Below are positions 34,101-44,080 of a stretch of DNA of 64,000 nucleotides, piece by piece. Every line of letters begins with the position of its first letter. The first letter of the stretch is position 1. Source of the stretch: Rothia sp035916755 (GTDB taxonomy: Bacteria > Actinomycetota > Actinomycetes > Actinomycetales > Micrococcaceae). The stretch covers positions 124,001 through 188,000 of the forward strand of contig NZ_JAYWIX010000007.1 in the NCBI RefSeq assembly GCF_035916755.1, in the 5' to 3' direction. A program made the translations under genes and the position numbers. Under the pieces are notes generated by a model. It searched no databases. It worked only from the letters and a program-made list of their open reading frames with translations, and was not told the origin of the DNA.

Positions 34101-35701
34101 AACTCAAACTCGACCACTTCCTCGCTATCTTCCGCAACGGGAACGCCTGGGCTATCGTGGGCCTGGTCTTTGGCCTGCTCTACGGGGTCGGCGCCCTGGT
34201 GGGCGTGGCCGGTGTAGGTTTCACCCTGCAGAACCCCGCCGACTCCCTGCTCATTCTGGGGCTGGCCGGTGGCCTGCTGACCCTGGCCTGGTGGCTGATA
34301 CCCCTGGTTGCAGCCGGTGCCGACCCCACCCTTGACCCAGAGCGCCTTGCCCCCTATCCCATTACCGTCCGCCAGCTCATGGGCGGCCAAGCCCTAGGGG
34401 CTCTGATTGGGGTGCCCGGTGTACTGACGGTACTAGCCACCCTGGCTCTGATAACCTCCAACTTCTACTCGCTAGCGGCTACCCTGGCTTTCATCCCGGC
34501 AGGTTTACTGGGTCTTGCCCTCGCCATTCTGGGCGGACGCCTGACCGCGGTGGCCTCTATACCCGTCCGCTCGCGACGCTCAGTGAGTAATGCCCTCACT
34601 CTTCTTGCCTTTGCGGCCCTGATCTTTGCCGGGCCTCTGATGCTGGCGACGATCACGGGTATCACCAGCAACACTGAGCAGCTCCGGCAGATTCTCGGCT
34701 ACCTGCAGTGGACTCCTGTAGCCTCAGCCTGGGCCATTGCCCCGCAGGTAGGAGCCGGCCGCTACGGCCTCGCTCTAGCTCTTACCGCGTTCACCCTGGT
34801 CTACTGTGCCCTGGCCTGGTTTATCTGGCAGTTCTTTGCGGCTAAAACCATGGCCAGCGTGGGAGATTCCGCCGGAGTTCAGGACGAAGGCAAAACCCTG
34901 GCCCAGGGTAATCTGGGGCTTCTTGGGCGCTTCCCGGCCACCGTGCGCGGGGCTATCGCCGCCCGTACCTTCGACATGATGCTCCGGGATTCCCGGGCCA
35001 ACCTCAACGTGCTCATGATGCCGCTCATGTATATCTTGATGGTTTTTATCTCGGGAAGCTTTATCATCTCAATGAACGGGGCGGAGGAAGAGATGACGAA
35101 CCCCATGGCCTTCGTCATGGCGGTTGCCTTCATACCGGCTATGGCAGGCTATGCACAAACCAACCTGGCCTCCCTAGAAGGCACAGCCTTCTCCCTGCAC
35201 GCCCTCTCACCCCTGCGCGGCATTGACGACAGGCTGGGGCGGGCCTACGGCATGATGCTGCTTTACCTGCCCATGATTGTGCTGGGTACCCTGGCCTTTG
35301 CTTTCCTGACCGGTCATGCTTCCTGGGCCCTGCCCCTGCTGGTGAGCGCCATCGGCACCTACTTCATTGCTAACGGCATGGCCAACTACCTGGATACCAC
35401 TTTCAACGCACCGGTAGTACCCCCGGGAACCAGTCCCTGGAAGACCCCGGAACAGCCCGACGGTATGGCCAAGACAATGGCGCGGGGCTTCCTGCTCTTC
35501 ATCCCCATGGCTCTATCACTACCGGCTATCATCGGCATGGCGGCCACGGCTATCGTCGGTAGCATGCTCTGGATTTGGCTAGGTGCCGTCGTCACCGCCC
35601 TCATCGGGGCAGCAGCCTTCTACCTGGGCGTCCGCGCCGGCGCGAAAAACTACGAACGGCACGTAGCAGACATGTACCAGCGAGTAGCCCGCTACAGCTA
35701 A
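34082..35701 (+). CDS. ABC transporter permease
   Basis: 539 residues with about a dozen hydrophobic segments, no recognisable signal peptide and no nucleotide-binding motif. It follows and overlaps the ATP-binding gene by 19 bases, so the two form one ABC-2-like exporter. The first segment begins with a charged linker (LKLKLDHFLAIFRNGN) seen in actinobacterial permeases of this type. Substrate unknown. Confidence 0.85.
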   Translation: MVAVLLKLKLDHFLAIFRNGNAWAIVGLVFGLLYGVGALVGVAGVGFTLQNPADSLLILGLAGGLLTLAWWLIPLVAAGADPTLDPERLAPYPITVRQLMGGQALGALIGVPGVLTVLATLALITSNFYSLAATLAFIPAGLLGLALAILGGRLTAVASIPVRSRRSVSNALTLLAFAALIFAGPLMLATITGITSNTEQLRQILGYLQWTPVASAWAIAPQVGAGRYGLALALTAFTLVYCALAWFIWQFFAAKTMASVGDSAGVQDEGKTLAQGNLGLLGRFPATVRGAIAARTFDMMLRDSRANLNVLMMPLMYILMVFISGSFIISMNGAEEEMTNPMAFVMAVAFIPAMAGYAQTNLASLEGTAFSLHALSPLRGIDDRLGRAYGMMLLYLPMIVLGTLAFAFLTGHASWALPLLVSAIGTYFIANGMANYLDTTFNAPVVPPGTSPWKTPEQPDGMAKTMARGFLLFIPMALSLPAIIGMAATAIVGSMLWIWLGAVVTALIGAAAFYLGVRAGAKNYERHVADMYQRVARYS

Positions 35702-35739
35702 CCCGCCCCTCAACCTGCTCGAAGCAGGCAACCCCACCA

Positions 35740-35781
35740 GCGGCGTCCGGCCCCTGCCCTACAGCAGGAGCCGGAGGCCGT
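35740..35781 (+). terminator. G+C-rich hairpin after the ABC genes
   Basis: GGCGTCCGGCCCCTGC can pair, with small bulges, with GCAGGAGCCGGAGGCCG around a CCTACA loop. No T-tract follows. It separates the ABC genes from DUF3039. A TTGACG/TAGACA pair with 15 bp between them begins right after it (35784-35810). Confidence 0.45.
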
Positions 35782-35783
35782 CT

Positions 35784-35810
35784 TGACGGGGGCACTACAC
35801 TGGTAGACAA
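35784..35810 (+). promoter_or_regulatory. Possible promoter of the DUF3039 gene
   Basis: TTGACG followed after 15 bases by TAGACA lies about 35 bases upstream of the DUF3039 start, past the preceding hairpin. The spacing is short for a sigma-70-type promoter, so this is tentative. Confidence 0.35.
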
Positions 35811-35843
35811 GACCAACCCGCTCTAACCTTAAGGAGACCCGGC

Positions 35844-36134
35844 ATGTCATCGATTCCCGGCATCGAAGACCCCTTCCCCGAAACCGCCCACTCCGGCGGC
35901 ACCGCCCTGTTGGAACGCGAAGAAGTCCAGAACGTCGAACCCGGCGACCACGAACGCTTCGCCCACTACGTGCGCAAAGAAAAAATCATGGAGTCCGCCC
36001 TCACCGGCAAGCCCGTGCGCGCCCTCTGCGGTAAAAAGTGGACCCCCGGCCGTGACCCCGAAAAGTTCCCCGTCTGCCCCGAATGCAAGGAAATCTACGA
36101 GGGCCTTGCACCCGGCGACAACGACGAAAACTAA
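35844..36134 (+). CDS. DUF3039 family protein
   Basis: 96 residues. The conserved DUF3039 features are visible: DHERFAHYVRKEKI, then GKPVRALCGKKWTPGRDPEKFPVCPECKEIY with three cysteines that could bind metal. The family is small, nearly confined to Actinobacteria and of unknown function. The ATG follows AAGGAGA. It is followed by a terminator and then the DEAD/DEAH helicase gene; these two families are often neighbours, suggesting a shared role. Confidence 0.85.
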   Translation: MSSIPGIEDPFPETAHSGGTALLEREEVQNVEPGDHERFAHYVRKEKIMESALTGKPVRALCGKKWTPGRDPEKFPVCPECKEIYEGLAPGDNDEN

Positions 36135-36175
36135 CCAATAGCCTAGTCAACCAGACTCATCGAGAGATGACTCAT

Positions 36176-36201
36176 AGCCCCATTCGCCCCCGAATGGGGC
36201 T
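36176..36201 (+). terminator. Intrinsic terminator after DUF3039
   Basis: AGCCCCATTCG pairs perfectly with CGAATGGGGCT around a CCCC loop. The following AAACTTTTG is a weak T-tract. The helicase gene begins 59 bases further on and so probably has its own promoter. Confidence 0.75.
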
Positions 36202-36259
36202 AAACTTTTGTGGTGCCCAAAAACTGTGAGGGCAAAAATGAGGGAAGGGAAGATACGAG

Positions 36260-38047
36260 ATGAACGACAGCCAGTTACCGCTCTTTGGCGAAGGTTCCAA
36301 CCCGCCCCTGCCCCCGGCCTACCCCGACCGCGCAGCCTGGGGAACCGCACCTAAGCTCCGCGCCTGGCAGGCAGAAGCCATGACCAAGTACTTCACCGAG
36401 AACCCCCGCGACTTCATGGCCGTGGCAACCCCCGGCGCAGGTAAAACCACCTTCGCTCTGACCGTCGCCAAGGAACTCTTCAACCGCGGCACCATCAACC
36501 GCATGACCGTGGTCGCCCCCACCGACCACCTTAAACGCCAGTGGGCCGACGCCGCCGCCCGCGTCGGTATCTCCATCGACCCCAACTTCAAAAACTCAGA
36601 CGGCACCATGGGCCGCGGCTACCAGGGCGTTGCCCTCACCTACGCCCAGGTTGCCAACAAGCCCATGCTGCACCGGGCCCGCACCGAAAACGGCCGCACC
36701 CTGGTTATCATGGACGAAATCCACCACGCCGGTGACTCCCTCTCCTGGGGCGACGGCCTGCGTGAAGCTTTCGAACCGGCCACCCGCCGCTTAGCCCTGA
36801 CCGGTACCCCCTTCCGCTCCGACACCGCAGCCATCCCCTTCGTCCAATACGAAGAAGACGCCGACGGTATCCGCCGCTCAAAATCCGACTACTCCTACGG
36901 CTACGGCCCCGCCCTCAAAGACCACGTCGTGCGCCCCGTCATCTTCATGGCCTACTCCGGCCAGATGCGCTGGCGTACCTCCGCTGGTGAAGAAATGGCA
37001 GCCAACCTGGGGGAGGGTTTCACCAAGGACGTCACCGCCCAAGCCTGGCGCACCGCTCTCAACCCCGACGGTGAATGGATCCCCACCGTACTCGCCGCCG
37101 CCGACAAACGCCTAACCGAAGTGCGCCGCACCGTCCCCGACGCCGGCGGCCTCGTCATCGCCACCGACCACGCAGACGCCCGCGCCTACGCCAAACAGCT
37201 CCAGAAAATCACCGGTGAAAAACCCGCCCTCATTCTCTCCGACGACAAAGAAGCCTCCAACAACATCGAAGAGTTCTCCGCAGGTCTTTCCCGCTGGATG
37301 GTCGCCGTACGCATGGTATCCGAAGGCGTGGACGTCCCTCGCCTAGCCGTCGGTGTCTACGCCACCTCAACCTCCACCCCCCTCTTCTTCGCCCAGGCCA
37401 TCGGCCGCTTCGTCCGCTCCCGCAAACGCGGCGAAACCGCCTCGGTCTTCCTACCCTCCGTACCCCAGCTCATGATGCTGGCCAACGAAATGGAAACCGA
37501 ACGCGACCACGCCCTCGACCGCAAAGGCGCAAGCGACGAAGCCATCGACCCTCTCAACGAAGGCCTAGACGACCACCTCATCGAAGAAGCCAATAAAGAA
37601 GAAGTCGCCAGCGACCAGCTCACCCGCGGCAAATTCGAAGCCATAGGCTCCCAGGCCTCCTTCCACGGTGTGCTCTTCGACGGCGCCGAATTCTCCACCG
37701 GCGGCCTGGAAATCGGCTCCGACGAAGAACAAGACTTCCTCGGCATCCCCGGCCTACTCGACGCCGACCAGGTAGGCACCCTGCTCCGCGCCCGCCAAAA
37801 AGACCACGCCTCCCGCCGACCAGCATCCACCGCCCCCCAAGTCGTCGATCACCGCCAGCTCAAAGACCTGCGCAACAAGCTGGCCAAGAACGTCGCCGCC
37901 TGGGCAGCCCGCACCGGTAAACCCCACGGCTCTATCCACAACGAACTACGCCGAATCTGCGGTGGGCCCGCCGTTGCGCAGGCCTCAGCAGAACAGCTCC
38001 AGGCCCGCCTGGATAAGCTACAGGACTGGTTCGTGGGGCGTAAGTAG
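36260..38047 (+). CDS. DEAD/DEAH box helicase-like protein
   Basis: 595 residues of helicase superfamily 2. The N-terminal motor has a Q-like start RAWQAEA (about 35-41), Walker A TPGAGKT at 57-63, DEIH at 152-155 and LTGTPFRSD; the second motor has IATDHADARAYA and the arginine-finger motif QAIGRFVRSRKRG. The last 180 residues are charged and less typical. This type, paired with DUF3039, is found across Actinobacteria; its substrate (DNA or RNA) is unknown. ATG 36260 is 8 bases past a purine-rich stretch. Confidence 0.85.
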   Translation: MNDSQLPLFGEGSNPPLPPAYPDRAAWGTAPKLRAWQAEAMTKYFTENPRDFMAVATPGAGKTTFALTVAKELFNRGTINRMTVVAPTDHLKRQWADAAARVGISIDPNFKNSDGTMGRGYQGVALTYAQVANKPMLHRARTENGRTLVIMDEIHHAGDSLSWGDGLREAFEPATRRLALTGTPFRSDTAAIPFVQYEEDADGIRRSKSDYSYGYGPALKDHVVRPVIFMAYSGQMRWRTSAGEEMAANLGEGFTKDVTAQAWRTALNPDGEWIPTVLAAADKRLTEVRRTVPDAGGLVIATDHADARAYAKQLQKITGEKPALILSDDKEASNNIEEFSAGLSRWMVAVRMVSEGVDVPRLAVGVYATSTSTPLFFAQAIGRFVRSRKRGETASVFLPSVPQLMMLANEMETERDHALDRKGASDEAIDPLNEGLDDHLIEEANKEEVASDQLTRGKFEAIGSQASFHGVLFDGAEFSTGGLEIGSDEEQDFLGIPGLLDADQVGTLLRARQKDHASRRPASTAPQVVDHRQLKDLRNKLAKNVAAWAARTGKPHGSIHNELRRICGGPAVAQASAEQLQARLDKLQDWFVGRK

Positions 38048-38070
38048 GAACTCTTGCCTGGGGCCGGTGC

Positions 38071-38129
38071 TTGTGGTGCCAGCAGGCACCCTGAAACGCC
38101 AGCCCCGGGCCAGCCTGCCGGCACCACAA
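38071..38129. repeat. 16-bp near-perfect inverted repeat
   Basis: TTGTGGTGCCAGCAGG (38071-38086) pairs with CCTGCCGGCACCACAA (38114-38129), one mismatch, 27-base loop. It lies between the convergent helicase and pncA genes, immediately before a second, stronger hairpin. No T-tract follows directly; role unclear. Confidence 0.5.
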
Positions 38130-38143
38130 CCACCAGATATCAA

Positions 38144-38181
38144 AGGGGTCTTTCTTTCCTAACATGGAAAGAAAGACCCCT
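38144..38181. terminator. Bidirectional terminator between helicase and pncA
   Basis: AGGGGTCTTTCTTTCC pairs perfectly with GGAAAGAAAGACCCCT around a six-base loop. It serves two convergent genes and could act in both directions, although the T-tracts are short. Confidence 0.75.
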
Positions 38182-38241
38182 CGTTGCCCTATTGCCAGAT
38201 GAGAGCGACCTTCACTGTCAAAGACCTGTAGCGCAGATGAC

Positions 38242-38868
38242 TTACAGCACCTCGGTCACAGTCACCCCGGCGTCCTCAAGCTCCTCGTTGACCTCATCGA
38301 GGGCACCCTCATCAACCGGGGCCGTCAAATCAAGCAGCACCCGGGTCTCGTAGCCAGCATCCACCGCATCCAGCGCAGTAGCTTTCACACAAAAATCAGT
38401 GGCAATGCCCACCACATCAACATCGGTAATATCGCGCTCAGCCAGCCAATCATCCAAAGATACCTTGGGGGTGTCGTCCTGTACCTGGGCACCGGCCTCG
38501 CGCTCGCCGGTCATCACCGAATCCTCGGGAGCCAGCAGCCCCTCAAAGCCGGAATAGGCTGCCTCAAACTTGCCTTTGCGGAAGTAGGCCTCGATGTAGT
38601 CGGTATCGAGATCCTCGTGCAGCTCGGCACCGTGGCTCTCGGCCTTGCAGTGTACCGGCCAGGAGTCCTTGAAATCGGGGTTCTCAGAAAAATGGGTGCC
38701 GGGGTCAACGTGCCAGTCTTGGGTGGCAACAATCGCCTCGTAGTCGCCGTGGTGGTTCTCTACGTACTCGCTAATGAGGGCAGCAACCTCTGAGCCACGC
38801 TCGGTAGCAAGCGAACCGCCCTCGCAAAAGTCGTTCTGAACATCAACAATAATGAGTACTTTGGACAT
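38242..38868 (-). CDS. pncA: Nicotinamidase
   Basis: 208 residues, start ATG 38868. Hydrolyses nicotinamide to nicotinate for NAD salvage (isochorismatase-like fold). The catalytic aspartate is in LIIVDVQNDFCEGGS near residue 8, the metal ligands in TQDWHVDPGTHF near 59, and the catalytic cysteine in GIATDFCVKATALDA near 159. It is the second gene after pncB (16 bases apart), so the two make nicotinate mononucleotide from nicotinamide in two steps. Confidence 0.95.
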   Translation of the reverse strand: MSKVLIIVDVQNDFCEGGSLATERGSEVAALISEYVENHHGDYEAIVATQDWHVDPGTHFSENPDFKDSWPVHCKAESHGAELHEDLDTDYIEAYFRKGKFEAAYSGFEGLLAPEDSVMTGEREAGAQVQDDTPKVSLDDWLAERDITDVDVVGIATDFCVKATALDAVDAGYETRVLLDLTAPVDEGALDEVNEELEDAGVTVTEVL

Positions 38869-38884
38869 CGGGTAATCCTTCTTC

Positions 38885-40189
38885 TTAAGAGACAAATTCT
38901 GTGGGAATGACCGGGTCGCCGGGGGAGAGGCGGGTAGCGGCTACCGGCAGCTCGGTGAGGGAGCGGGCATGACGCTCGGCGGCTCGGCGCACGCCCTCAG
39001 CCCCGGTAAAGCCGGGCTGGATCTGCCCGTCGACCACCAGGTCTATCATGAGGGGTCGGTCGTTGGAGTCAGCAGGAGCCTCAATATCGAGCCCCACCAC
39101 TTCGGCTGTGGCGGTGCCGGTGGCATCAAGACGGCGGACGGCGGTTTTCTTGCCGCCCACAGATGCCTTACCCGAGGACGCCTTAGCGACAGGCTCCATC
39201 ACCCCCTGGGAGTTCTCGCGCAGCACCACCTTATAAACCATGGAAGAGGTGGGAACCCCGGAGCCGGTAACCAGTTTTGTACCCACCCCGTAGGCATTGA
39301 CGGGGGCGGCAGCTAAGGACGCGATGGCGTACTCGTCCAGGTCGCTGGTCACGGTGATCTTGGTGCCGGTATTGCCCAGGGCATCGAGCTGCTCGCGCAC
39401 CTTCTGGGCCTGGGCAACCAGGTCACCAGAATCCAGGCGGACGGCACCCAGCTCCTTTCCTGCCAGCTCAACAGCCAGATTCACGGCTTGTTCAACATCG
39501 TAGGTATCCACCAGCAGGGTGGTGCCCACACCTAGGGAGGCTAGCTGGGCTTCAAAAGCCTGGCGCTCGGAGTCGTGGAGCAGGGTGAAGGCATGGGCGC
39601 TGGTGCCGACCGTGTGGAGCCCGTAGCGGCGTCCTGCCTCAAGGTTCGAGGTAGCGGTAAAACCGGCAATGACGGCGGCGCGGGCGGCAGAGACAGCAGC
39701 CTGCTCGTGTGCCCGGCGGGAGCCCATCTCAAGGCAGGGACGCTTGCCCGCTGCAACCGTCATACGGGAGGCAGCGGTAGCGACAGCAGAGTCAAAGTTA
39801 AGGATCGAGAGAATAAAGGTCTCTAGCAGGCAGGCCTCTGCAAAGGACGCCTCAACCTGCAAGACGGGGGAGTGGGGAAAGAAAACCTCACCCTCGGCAT
39901 AGCCCCGGATAGAACCGGAAAAACGGAAGTTAGCAAGGTAATCCAGGGTCTGCTCATTGACCACCTTACGGGAGGCTAAAAACTCCAGCTCTTCGGTATC
40001 AAAGCGGAAGTTCTCTAGCCCCTCAAGCAACCTGCCGGTGCCTGCCAAGACGCCGTAGCGGCGTCCGCCCGAAAGCCTGCGGGTGAAAACCTCGAAGACG
40101 GTGCGCCGGTGGGCAGCGCCTGAGGCTAGGGCAGCCTGCACCATGGTCAGCTCGTAGTGGTCGGTGAGGAGGGAAGTTTTTTGAGTCAC
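38885..40189 (-). CDS. pncB: Nicotinate phosphoribosyltransferase
   Basis: 434 residues. Joins nicotinate to PRPP, giving nicotinate mononucleotide. Visible family features are the N-terminal TDHYELTMVQAAL, the active-site histidine region YGLHTVGTSAHAF, VDTYD and RLDSGD. It lies in the conserved actinobacterial position upstream of clpS, on the opposite strand. Length is typical of the type II form. Confidence 0.95.
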   Translation of the reverse strand: MTQKTSLLTDHYELTMVQAALASGAAHRRTVFEVFTRRLSGGRRYGVLAGTGRLLEGLENFRFDTEELEFLASRKVVNEQTLDYLANFRFSGSIRGYAEGEVFFPHSPVLQVEASFAEACLLETFILSILNFDSAVATAASRMTVAAGKRPCLEMGSRRAHEQAAVSAARAAVIAGFTATSNLEAGRRYGLHTVGTSAHAFTLLHDSERQAFEAQLASLGVGTTLLVDTYDVEQAVNLAVELAGKELGAVRLDSGDLVAQAQKVREQLDALGNTGTKITVTSDLDEYAIASLAAAPVNAYGVGTKLVTGSGVPTSSMVYKVVLRENSQGVMEPVAKASSGKASVGGKKTAVRRLDATGTATAEVVGLDIEAPADSNDRPLMIDLVVDGQIQPGFTGAEGVRRAAERHARSLTELPVAATRLSPGDPVIPTEFVS

Positions 40190-40332
40190 GGGTATAACTT
40201 TATCCTTTTGACCGCACCTAAGCCCAGCCCCACCGCCGCGGTTCTGCTTGCTCCGAAAGTGAACGAGCTAGGGCACAGCGAAAGAAGAGCCCTATGATAG
40301 ATAAGGTACAAATGACCTAAGGAGTACACCCT

Positions 40333-40647
40333 ATGCCTTCGGCTGCCTCAGCCACCGATACCCTGGCAGATCTTGAGCTCGATCTAGCCCTAGACGAGAG
40401 CACCCAGCTCAACCTGCCCTGGGCGGTCATTGTCTGGGACGACCCGGTTAACCTGATGAGCTTCGTGACCTACGTGCTGCGTACCCAGTTTGGCTACAGC
40501 ACCGAAAAAGCCCACCAGCTCATGATGCAGGTACACACCGAAGGTAAGGCCACCGTCTTTAGCGGCTCCAAAGAAGAGGCCGAACGGCACACCACCGCCC
40601 TGCATACCTGGGGCCTGTGGGCAACCATCGAGCAGGCAGGTGCATAG
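40333..40647 (+). CDS. clpS: ATP-dependent Clp protease adaptor ClpS
   Basis: 104 residues. Delivers N-degron substrates to ClpC/ClpP. The N-degron pocket segment VIVWDDPVNLMSFVTYVL and the following EKAHQLMMQVHTEGKA are well conserved. ATG 40333 follows TAAGGAG. The next gene overlaps or directly follows it; clpS-DUF2017 is a fixed actinobacterial pair. Confidence 0.96.
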   Translation: MPSAASATDTLADLELDLALDESTQLNLPWAVIVWDDPVNLMSFVTYVLRTQFGYSTEKAHQLMMQVHTEGKATVFSGSKEEAERHTTALHTWGLWATIEQAGA

Positions 40648-40651
40648 ATTT

Positions 40652-41233
40652 ATGGCTGAACCCTTTACCCCAACCTCCCGTGGTATTGCCGCCCGCTTCA
40701 CCCCTGAAGAGGTGCAGGTGCTCACCCGCCTGTTTGAGGACGTCGCCCTGGTGCTGGAGCCGGAAGAAGACCCCAACGCCGACCCCCTGGCAGCCCTGGT
40801 GGGGATTTCTGAAACCGCCAGCGTGCCCAGTGACCCCGCTGTTGCCCGCATGCTGCCTGTGGCGAGCGACGACCCGGAAGTTGCCGATGAATACCGCCGC
40901 TTCACCGACCTTTCCTTACGCCGGGCCAAAATCGAACACCTCACCCAGGCCGCCATGGACCTGCAGGCCGGGGTTGTGCGGCTAGATACCGAGCGGGCCA
41001 ACAGCTGGGCCGCTGCCCTCAACGACGTGCGCCTTACCCTGGGCACCCGCTTAGGGATTAACAGCGCTGAGGACGCCGACCGCATCGGCGAACACACTGA
41101 CTGGGGCAGCGTAGAGAGTACCGAAGACTATATGGCCCTGCTCTACAACTTCGTCACCTGGCTGCAAGAAAGCCTCATGCAGAGCCTCCTGCTGGGCTTG
41201 GACGATGCCGGGGCGGGGCCGTCCGCCCCCTAA
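40652..41233 (+). CDS. DUF2017 family protein
   Basis: 193 residues from ATG 40652; an in-frame GTG at 40640 would overlap clpS by 8 bases, but the AGGCAGG ribosome-binding site is better spaced for the ATG. The protein is mostly helical with the family feature RFTPEEVQVLTRLFEDV at the start and the end LYNFVTWLQESLMQSLL. Function is unknown; co-occurrence with clpS suggests a role in regulated proteolysis. Confidence 0.85.
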   Translation: MAEPFTPTSRGIAARFTPEEVQVLTRLFEDVALVLEPEEDPNADPLAALVGISETASVPSDPAVARMLPVASDDPEVADEYRRFTDLSLRRAKIEHLTQAAMDLQAGVVRLDTERANSWAAALNDVRLTLGTRLGINSAEDADRIGEHTDWGSVESTEDYMALLYNFVTWLQESLMQSLLLGLDDAGAGPSAP

Positions 41234-41361
41234 GCGCAATCTTTCGTGACCGAGTATGACGCCTCGCGCGGGCGCCGGGGCGTGATAGTCCACTCAAAAG
41301 CCGGTCGCTGCGATAGGCGGCCTACAGTTTTCTTCAACCTTTAGCTAGTGTCAGGTGTGTA

Positions 41362-42330
41362 ATGAGCGAAACCAACTCGAAACTCGTAACCCCCTGGGGT
41401 AGTCAGGTGCTTGCCGAACCCACCGCAAGTGCCCCCATTGGCGTGTTCGATTCGGGAGTGGGCGGCCTAACCGTTGCCCGCGCCATCATGGACCAGCTCC
41501 CGCACGAGTCGGTGATTTACGTGGGCGATACCGCCCACGGCCCCTACGGCCCCCTGACTATCGCCCAGGTGCGAGCCCACGCCCTGCGTATCATGGACGA
41601 GCTGGTGGACTCCGGGGTGAAACTCCTAGTCATTGCCTGCAACACAGCGTCTGCTGCTGTGTTGAGGGACGCCCGTGAGCGCTACACCCGCAAGTACGGC
41701 ATTCAGGTGGTTGAGGTTATCCAGCCCGCCGCCCGCCGAGCAGTGGCGGCAACCCGCAACCGTAAAATCGGCGTCATCGCCACCGAAGCTACCGTGACCT
41801 CCCGTGCGTATGAGGACACCTTCTCGGTCATGAGCGACCTTGAAATCTACTCTGTGGCCTGCCCCCGCTTCGTAGAGTTCGTTGAACAGGGCATCACTAG
41901 CGGCCCCGAGCTACTTGAGACCGCCGAAGAATACCTGGCTCCTCTCAAGGAGGCCGGGGTCGATACCCTGGTGCTGGGCTGCACTCACTACCCCCTACTC
42001 ACAGGCGTCATCTCCTACATCATGGGGGACGACGTCACCCTCGTGTCGTCCTCGGAAGAGTCGGCTAAGGACGTCTACAAGGCCCTGTTGCGAGCCGGGC
42101 TAGAGCGCCCTGCCGCCCTGCCGCCCTCCCACGAATTCCTGGCCACCGGTGAAACCGAAACCTTCGAGCACTTAGCCCGCCGCTTCCTGGGCCCCGAGGT
42201 CGCCAAGGTGCGCCACACCAACTCGGTGGCAGAACGGTTCCCCACCGGCTCCCTGGCCGTCGTTCCCCCCGAACTCATCGCTCCGTCCGTCACCACCCCG
42301 CGCATTACCATCACCACAGACACTCCCTAA
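41362..42330 (+). CDS. murI: Glutamate racemase
   Basis: 322 residues, about 50 more than most (a short N-terminal extension and a longer tail). Makes D-glutamate for peptidoglycan. The motifs IGVFDSGVGGLTVARA, the first catalytic cysteine in IACNTASA and the second in LGCTHYPLL are intact. It stands in the conserved murI - Rv1339-like - rph - rdgB order, though four or five genes found between DUF2017 and murI in mycobacteria are absent here. Confidence 0.96.
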   Translation: MSETNSKLVTPWGSQVLAEPTASAPIGVFDSGVGGLTVARAIMDQLPHESVIYVGDTAHGPYGPLTIAQVRAHALRIMDELVDSGVKLLVIACNTASAAVLRDARERYTRKYGIQVVEVIQPAARRAVAATRNRKIGVIATEATVTSRAYEDTFSVMSDLEIYSVACPRFVEFVEQGITSGPELLETAEEYLAPLKEAGVDTLVLGCTHYPLLTGVISYIMGDDVTLVSSSEESAKDVYKALLRAGLERPAALPPSHEFLATGETETFEHLARRFLGPEVAKVRHTNSVAERFPTGSLAVVPPELIAPSVTTPRITITTDTP

Positions 42331-42364
42331 CCCACAGACACACACCGAAGAAGGAAGGCCACTG

Positions 42365-43231
42365 ATGCGATTGACCGTCATAGGCTGTACCGGTTCTTTC
42401 CCCGGGCCCAATGCAGCGGCCAGCTGCTACATGGTCTCGACTATTGATGACCTGGGAAAGACCTGGCGCATTATCGTTGATATGGGCAATGGCGCCCTGG
42501 GCACCCTTCAGACCCACATCAACCTCGAAGATATCGACGCCATCCTGATCTCCCACCTGCACCCCGATCACTGCATCGACCTCTCAGGGCTGCACGTAGC
42601 GGTCAAGTGGAACCCCAACGGCTGGTCTAAGGGCCCCATTCCCCTCTACGGGCCCAGCGATATTCACCAGTACCTGGTCAACACCCACGGCCTGCCCATC
42701 GAACCGGGCATGCACACCGAGTTCGAGTTCCACGAGTGGAACAACCACGCCGAGGTCAAAATTGGCCCCTTCACAGTGACCCCGCACGTGGTCGTACACC
42801 CCACTAAGGAGCCCTACGCCCTGCGCATCGAGTGCGAAACCGGCGAGGGCAAGACCGTGCTCACCTACTCCGGCGACACCGACTCCTGCATCGGCCTGAT
42901 TGAAGCGGCCCGCGACGCCGACCTCTTCCTCTGCGAAGCGGCCTACCAGGAGGGCCGTGATGACGCCCTGCGCGGCATCCACCTGACCGGCAAACGCGCC
43001 GGTGAAGCGGCAGCCGAGGCAGGCGTCCGCAACCTGCTGCTCACCCACCTGCCCATCTGGAACGACCCCGCCACTGCCCTGGCCGAAGCCAAGAGCGTTT
43101 TTGACGGGCCGATATCGGTGGCTGAGGCCTCGGCAACCTACCGGGTCAACCCCCGCCGTAGCCCCGAGGAATACGCCAGCAACCCGCAGACCACCACCCT
43201 GAACGTCATTAGCCGCCACCAGGGGTACTAA
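42365..43231 (+). CDS. MBL-fold phosphodiesterase, Rv1339-like
   Basis: 288 residues of the metallo-beta-lactamase superfamily. The metal-binding motif SHLHPDHCIDLSG lies near residue 60, YSGDTDSC near 170 and LLTHLPIW near 221. By synteny with murI and rph it corresponds to Rv1339, an atypical class II cyclic-nucleotide phosphodiesterase reported to break down cAMP. A strong terminator follows, so it closes the murI unit. Confidence 0.85.
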   Translation: MRLTVIGCTGSFPGPNAAASCYMVSTIDDLGKTWRIIVDMGNGALGTLQTHINLEDIDAILISHLHPDHCIDLSGLHVAVKWNPNGWSKGPIPLYGPSDIHQYLVNTHGLPIEPGMHTEFEFHEWNNHAEVKIGPFTVTPHVVVHPTKEPYALRIECETGEGKTVLTYSGDTDSCIGLIEAARDADLFLCEAAYQEGRDDALRGIHLTGKRAGEAAAEAGVRNLLLTHLPIWNDPATALAEAKSVFDGPISVAEASATYRVNPRRSPEEYASNPQTTTLNVISRHQGY

Positions 43232-43267
43232 CACCTGCCGAGGTGGGTAAGGCCCAAAAACCAGACA

Positions 43268-43296
43268 ACACGGGTGCCAAAAGCGCCCGTGTTTTT
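43268..43296 (+). terminator. Intrinsic terminator after the MBL gene
   Basis: ACACGGG-TGC (43268-43277) pairs with GCGCCCGTGT around CAAAA, followed by a T-run (43291-43296). It separates murI-MBL from rph-rdgB. Confidence 0.88.
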
Positions 43297-43330
43297 GTGC
43301 GCCTCGGGCAACAGGCGATAGGCTGAACTC

Positions 43331-44079
<749 letters not shown>

Positions 44080-44080
<1 letters not shown>

